A stretch of DNA of 37,365 bases from Bacteroidota bacterium. Its GTDB lineage: Bacteria; Bacteroidota; Bacteroidia; UKL13-3. This document shows, piece after piece, positions 33,962 through 37,365 of the stretch (position 1 is the first letter of the stretch; every line of letters begins with the position of its first letter). The DNA lies in assembly GCA_947492885.1 (NCBI GenBank), contig CANLPK010000017.1, forward strand, positions 1 through 37,365, in the 5' to 3' direction. The notes beneath the pieces are model-generated. The model was not told where the DNA came from. It worked only from the letters and a program-made list of their open reading frames with translations, and searched no databases. Made by a program: the position numbers and the translations under genes.

Positions 33962-35182
33962 CTAAATTCTATAAAAAGCCCCAATTCTAATTCCAGGATT
34001 AAAAGGTTTAACAAATGCATTTGGGGTATTGAAAAGGTAAACTGCTGCTGGTATGAGTTGAATTGTATATCTGTTCCAGCGCTTTTGAATGCCAAAGCCT
34101 AATCTTATATCATGCATTGTTTTAAAATCCGGTTTTTCAACCAGCGCTACCGGAGTTTCAAAATTACTTTGGGTTTTAGGCCTGCTAACAAATTCTACCT
34201 TCTTTTTATAATATATATTAATATCACCCCCTAGTGAAATCAGCATATCAAATCCATTTTTTATCGGGAATCGATAGTTCAATAAAAGCGGGATTTGAAG
34301 AAACTGGTCATGAATTTCTATTTCGTCAATCTCCATGGAATCAACAATATGTGCTTTGAATCGTTCTTTAAATTCTTCATGTGATTTCTCATTATATTCT
34401 TCTTCATTTTCAAACAATTCGTCACCAAACGTCAAATAGCGCAATCCGCTAGTGATACTCCAACGCTTACTAAACTGCACTTCCTCAAGTAAATTAATCC
34501 CTTTAAATGGACTACTTAAATCGGCACTTGTTCCTGTTAAAAAGATGAATTTAATTTTATTGATTGGTTTTTTTATCTCAGGTTTTTGCACTGATTCTTC
34601 AGCCTGAACAATATTATTGGTACTTTCTGTAGCTGAGATTAAAGAGCTATCTGTAGCGGTTTTGCTTTCAACGATTTTAGCTTGCTTCTTAGGCTCCACT
34701 GTGTTTTCAGAAACTAAATTATTATTTGAATTATCTGCATTTTTATTTGTCAAGGTTGTCGACTCACTCTCAATTCTTTTTGTTGCAAGCTTTTGAGATG
34801 GTTGTGTGTGGAAAGTGCTATTTATTTTAGTATCAATATTAGAAGATGGGGGAGTAATAGGTGGTGTTGTTTCTTCTTGAACAAGGGTATTGTTGCCTCT
34901 GACTTTTGTTGCGTTTGTCTGAGCAATTTTTTCATTTAGTTGCTTTACCTCTGTCGCAAGATTTTGCTGATTGGTGCTTAAGCGAATATTCCAAAAAAGA
35001 AGCCCTCCAAATAACAAGGCCGCAATTGTAAAAAGTGTATATCCGCGCCAACGGGTATTAGATTTAACTAATCTGCGATTATTGATATTTCTGAATACAG
35101 CATCTAGCTCAGCTTCCGATACAGGAGGCACGGGAGTGTTAAATTTGTCCCGAATCGCATCATCAAATTCTTCAGTTTTCAT
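33962..35182 (-). CDS. Membrane-anchored protein with outer-membrane beta-barrel-like C-terminus, candidate anti-sigma partner (module 2)
   Basis: A 406-aa protein overlapping the upstream sigma gene by 11 nt. The N-terminus (MKTEEFDDAIRDKFNTPVPPVSEAELDAVF) resembles the short cytoplasmic head of Bacteroidota membrane regulators. One membrane helix follows (about 48-68, TLFTIAALLFGGLLFWNIRL), then a short coiled coil (QQNLATEVKQLNEKIAQ) and a ~110-residue linker rich in Ser/Thr/Asn/Lys. From ~205 the sequence is beta-rich with alternating aromatics (FSKRWSITSGLRYLTFGDE, IPLLLNYRFPIKNGFDMLISLGGDINIYY) and ends in the barrel-like NPGIRIGAFYRI with terminal aromatic. Such fusions occur in Bacteroidota under 'outer membrane beta-barrel protein'. 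The sigma-binding role is inferred. Confidence 0.7.
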   Translation of the reverse strand: MKTEEFDDAIRDKFNTPVPPVSEAELDAVFRNINNRRLVKSNTRWRGYTLFTIAALLFGGLLFWNIRLSTNQQNLATEVKQLNEKIAQTNATKVRGNNTLVQEETTPPITPPSSNIDTKINSTFHTQPSQKLATKRIESESTTLTNKNADNSNNNLVSENTVEPKKQAKIVESKTATDSSLISATESTNNIVQAEESVQKPEIKKPINKIKFIFLTGTSADLSSPFKGINLLEEVQFSKRWSITSGLRYLTFGDELFENEEEYNEKSHEEFKERFKAHIVDSMEIDEIEIHDQFLQIPLLLNYRFPIKNGFDMLISLGGDINIYYKKKVEFVSRPKTQSNFETPVALVEKPDFKTMHDIRLGFGIQKRWNRYTIQLIPAAVYLFNTPNAFVKPFNPGIRIGAFYRI

Positions 35183-35780
35183 TGATTTTGCTTGTGTTTA
35201 GAGCGTGTGCAAGATAAAGGTTGGGGTAGAGTTTCTTGATCATAATTTGTAATTTTTTACGTGCGTCTTGTAAATTTGATTTAGAGGTACCTTCCTTGAT
35301 ATCTAACATGGAAGCAATCTCTTTATGATTATATCCATCTAAAACATACATGGTAAACACCATTCGATAAGCTGGGCTCAATCTTTGAATCAATTTCAAA
35401 ATCTCAGAAGTTGAAATTTTACTTATCACGTCAGACCCAATATTCGCTACTTCAATATCATCGAGCGGCACCAATTCATGATGCTTTAAATTTTTACGGT
35501 AATAATCAATGGCTGTTCTCACCATGATTGTTCTTACCCAAGCTTTAAAAGGCTGATCGAATTGGTATTTACCCAAATTCTGAAATACCTTTAAAAAGCC
35601 ATCATTAACAATCTCTTCCCCTTCTTCTGTATTAGCAGCATATCGAGAAGTTACTAGTTTAGCAAATCCTAGATTTTGCTTTAATAACAATCGCTCGGCG
35701 CTACTATTACCATGCAAACAAGCCTTGATAATACTAAGTGTATCATCATCTTGGTAATCTATATTTTTAGTTATTGTCAA
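35172..35780 (-). CDS. ECF-type RNA polymerase sigma factor (module 2)
   Basis: A 202-aa ECF sigma factor. Region 2 includes AERLLLKQNLGFAKLVTSRYAANTEEGEEIVNDGFLKVFQNL, then FKAWVRTIMVRTAIDYYRKN. Region 4 is LSPAYRMVFTMYVLDGYNHKEIASMLDIKEGTSKSNLQDARKKLQ. The start is a TTG at 35780: an in-frame TGA lies 6 nt upstream and there is no in-frame ATG until well into region 2, so the non-ATG start is forced. It has a C-terminal tail of ~20 residues after region 4. The next gene overlaps by 11 nt. A weak -7-like octamer TAGTTTTA (35802-35809, minus strand) lies 21 nt upstream. It is only distantly similar to the sigma of module 1. Confidence 0.92.
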   Translation of the reverse strand: MTITKNIDYQDDDTLSIIKACLHGNSSAERLLLKQNLGFAKLVTSRYAANTEEGEEIVNDGFLKVFQNLGKYQFDQPFKAWVRTIMVRTAIDYYRKNLKHHELVPLDDIEVANIGSDVISKISTSEILKLIQRLSPAYRMVFTMYVLDGYNHKEIASMLDIKEGTSKSNLQDARKKLQIMIKKLYPNLYLAHALNTSKINEN

Positions 35781-35860
35781 CGTTCAGCCTGAAATATGCG
35801 GTAAAACTAAACTACTTTACGGAGATTCGCTGTTAATGGTGGGTTATGGGGCTCATTTTT

Positions 35861-35876
35861 TTAATTTATAAATTAA
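35861..35876. repeat. 16-bp perfect palindrome in a divergent intergenic region
   Basis: TTAATTTATAAATTAA is its own reverse complement. It lies between the divergent sigma-factor gene (starts at 35780) and the lipoprotein gene (36007). It is all A/T, so chance is possible, but its position would suit an operator. Confidence 0.4.
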
Positions 35877-36006
35877 TTTACTGTAATTATATTTTTCACC
35901 CCACCGATTCACATCCAATTTCGTAATCGTTTTTAAAGGAATTTACTGGATACATTTACATTACCCACCTTTGAATTTTCTGTATCCTATTAAAAAGTTC
36001 CTGATA

Positions 36007-36336
36007 ATGTTTTCTGTTGTTATGTTTGAGGCTATTGCTTGTACCAAACCAATCCTATTTAAAAACGACAGTTTCACTCCAAGTTACAGTGAAACTAAGT
36101 TGTTCGCTGCCGAAGTCATACCTTGTGTAACTTCATTCTGTGCGACCTCCGGATTTCGTGATTCGGGAAGTGAAAAAGGCCCCGGCGCTTTAACCACCTT
36201 TGCCCAAATTCCTTTAAGTAAATCAGCTATTCGTTCATCAATAGTAAGTGGCTTTATGCCTATAGGCAGCTCTCTGACCACTAATCAAAAAAACGCTATC
36301 ATATGCTGGATTGATGCCGGCAGACTCAATAACTAA
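36007..36336 (+). CDS. Small lipoprotein resembling a c-type cytochrome domain with a lost haem motif
   Basis: About 109 aa from ATG 36007; a TTG at 35971 is also in frame but overlaps a possible -7 element (CACCTTTG, 35966-35973). The N-terminus MFSVVMFEAIAC is a short lipoprotein-like signal with Cys12 (weak lipobox). The body resembles small Bacteroidota cytochrome c-like domains that read CATSGCH ... LTTY ... MP ... WIDAGAxNN. Here the motif is CATSGFR: Cys45 stays, but the second Cys is Phe50 and the haem-ligand His is Arg51. GFMPIG keeps the possible Met ligand (Met84), and the end is ICWIDAGRLNN. Haem attachment should therefore fail. A strong terminator follows. The family call is tentative. 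Confidence 0.6.
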   Translation: MFSVVMFEAIACTKPILFKNDSFTPSYSETKLFAAEVIPCVTSFCATSGFRDSGSEKGPGALTTFAQIPLSKSAIRSSIVSGFMPIGSSLTTNQKNAIICWIDAGRLNN

Positions 36337-36380
36337 TCTGCGATGTATCAGAGAAAGTAATGGTTCATGATAATGTTCGA

Positions 36381-36406
36381 AGCCACCGCAATTGCGGTGG
36401 CTTTTT
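36381..36406 (+). terminator. Intrinsic terminator after the small lipoprotein gene
   Basis: Perfect hairpin with arms GCCACCGC and GCGGTGGC around AATT, followed by TTTTT. It is 45 nt past the lipoprotein stop, which supports that frame as a real gene. Confidence 0.9.
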
Positions 36407-36519
36407 AATTTATGGATATTCAATTGCTTTTATTTTGACACCTCCCTGTCATTTTTGAATTCAGATTTTGTATTGCAACGTTTTTTTATCAAATTGCATA
36501 AATTCAAATTGTTCTTCCC

Positions 36520-37365
36520 ATGAAAAATTTTTTACTTATTCTTTTTCTATCCTTATCAATCATATCGGTAAATGCTCAGGTATATTGCACCCCAAGTTAT
36601 ACGGGCTATGGAATCGATATCGCTGGTGCAGGACGGATGCCTTATGCAACATCCTTTACCCATATATACAAAGTGCAATTTGGCGATATTAATTTCACAA
36701 ATTTTCAACCATCATGGTATACTACAATTCCCCCCTACCAAAATCAAACGGCAGTTCCAACCATTCCAACTGCTTGTGTGAGAGGGAATTCTTACCCATT
36801 AACCATTCAACTAGGAAATGGTGCCAACCAACAAACTTTAAGTATATGGGTCGATTTTAATGGAAATAAGACTTTCGAAACTTCTGAAAGAATTATGTTT
36901 CAAAACGATCCAGCCAATATAGGTACTCACACCTTTTCAACAACCGTAAATTTCCCTGCGAATGCAGCCTTAGGTATCATTCGTATGCGTTGCGCTACAA
37001 AATTTGGAGTAAATGCAACCCTCGACCCTTGTGTTAATAATGATCCAGCAACACCCAATGGGGGGAATAATTGGTCTCAACAATTTATCGATTTTGCAAT
37101 CAACGTTGTGGCTGCTCAACCACAAATTTTTCTATCAAGCACAACAACACAAACAATTCTCGACGATGTTGTAAAAGGCAGTGTTAATAATCAAGTAATC
37201 GGAATCGAAGTGTTAACCAATAGCAATGGTTCTCTTAATCCACTCACTGTTGGAGATATTAATTTTAGTTCTATTGGCACCACCAATCCTAATGAAATTG
37301 GTAAGGCGCGCCTGTTTTATACTGGGTTAAAACCAACCTTCGATACACTAACACCAGTTGGGAAC
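36520..37365 (+). CDS. Secreted GEVED-domain protein, 5' part only
   Basis: 282 codons open to the right edge of the window. The signal peptide is MKNFLLILFLSLSIISVNAQ. Residues ~20-200 match the GEVED domain of secreted Bacteroidota proteins: VYCTPSYTGYG, TIQLGNGANQQTLSIWVDFNGNKTFETSERI, and NFPANAALGIIRMRCATKF. From ~203 a second repeat type begins (IFLSSTTTQTILDDVVKGSVNNQVIGIEVLTNSNG...ARLFYTG), the BNR/adhesin-like repeat often found in T9SS cargo. A C-terminal sorting domain is expected beyond the window but not seen. Length suggests a large surface or extracellular protein. Confidence 0.85.
   Translation, partial: MKNFLLILFLSLSIISVNAQVYCTPSYTGYGIDIAGAGRMPYATSFTHIYKVQFGDINFTNFQPSWYTTIPPYQNQTAVPTIPTACVRGNSYPLTIQLGNGANQQTLSIWVDFNGNKTFETSERIMFQNDPANIGTHTFSTTVNFPANAALGIIRMRCATKFGVNATLDPCVNNDPATPNGGNNWSQQFIDFAINVVAAQPQIFLSSTTTQTILDDVVKGSVNNQVIGIEVLTNSNGSLNPLTVGDINFSSIGTTNPNEIGKARLFYTGLKPTFDTLTPVGN

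Noticed and set aside
36084-36423. Two short minus-strand frames over the small lipoprotein gene
   Set aside because: The plus-strand frame has a lipoprotein-like start, family-like residues and a terminator right after it; the antisense frames have none of these.

Overview
This is an AT-rich chromosomal segment of a Bacteroidota (Bacteroidetes) bacterium, probably from a free-living or environmental, Chitinophagales/Sphingobacteriales-like lineage. The lineage evidence is: the start of a PorP/SprF-type protein of the type IX secretion system (T9SS); T9SS C-terminal sorting domains on two exported proteins; repeated promoter elements matching the Bacteroidota -7 consensus TAnnTTTG placed 10-40 nt before start codons; absence of Shine-Dalgarno sequences; and an isolated atpD-atpC pair. 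I see no rRNA, tRNA, CRISPR array, insertion sequence or prophage. Gene order is mostly chromosomal housekeeping plus envelope functions.

Layout. 1-6.5 kb: 5' end of a PorP/SprF gene, a T9SS-secreted multidomain GH13 alpha-amylase, a bacilliredoxin, glycogen branching enzyme glgB with a lysine-rich N-terminal tail, and a DUF2452 protein. 6.5-12.7 kb: a GNAT acetyltransferase, a TPR-transmembrane-adenylate cyclase, an exported protein of unknown function, atpC/atpD and dcd. 12.8-20.8 kb: a GT2 glycosyltransferase fused to what looks like a gutted polyprenol-phosphate sugar transferase, pyrD, an M14 carboxypeptidase divergent from a T9SS cargo protein (start codons about 4 nt apart), an RDD membrane protein and aspartate kinase. 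20.8-25.6 kb: lipoprotein prolyl oligopeptidase, an orphan CoA-transferase A subunit, a GT2-like glycosyltransferase, a 2TM protein and a DUF1801 protein. 25.7-31.5 kb: 3-hydroxyacyl-CoA dehydrogenase, gmhA, cobB-type sirtuin, a small membrane protein, yraN, panE-like reductase and a GT39-like membrane glycosyltransferase. 31.6-35.8 kb: an exported DUF2723-C-like protein and two convergent ECF sigma/membrane-partner modules. 35.8-37.4 kb: a small lipoprotein resembling a c-type cytochrome with a destroyed haem motif, then the start of a secreted GEVED-domain protein.

Themes. Surface biology dominates: T9SS cargo and machinery, cell-surface glycan synthesis (two GT2 enzymes, one GT39, gmhA), exported peptidases, and two sigma factors with candidate anti-sigma partners. 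In both sigma modules the sigma and partner genes overlap by exactly 11 nt. One partner has a cytoplasmic head, one membrane helix, a long disordered linker and a C-terminal region resembling an outer-membrane beta-barrel, so it might span the whole envelope. That module, the GT2/pseudo-sugar-transferase fusion and the haem-less cytochrome-like lipoprotein are the observations most worth following up.
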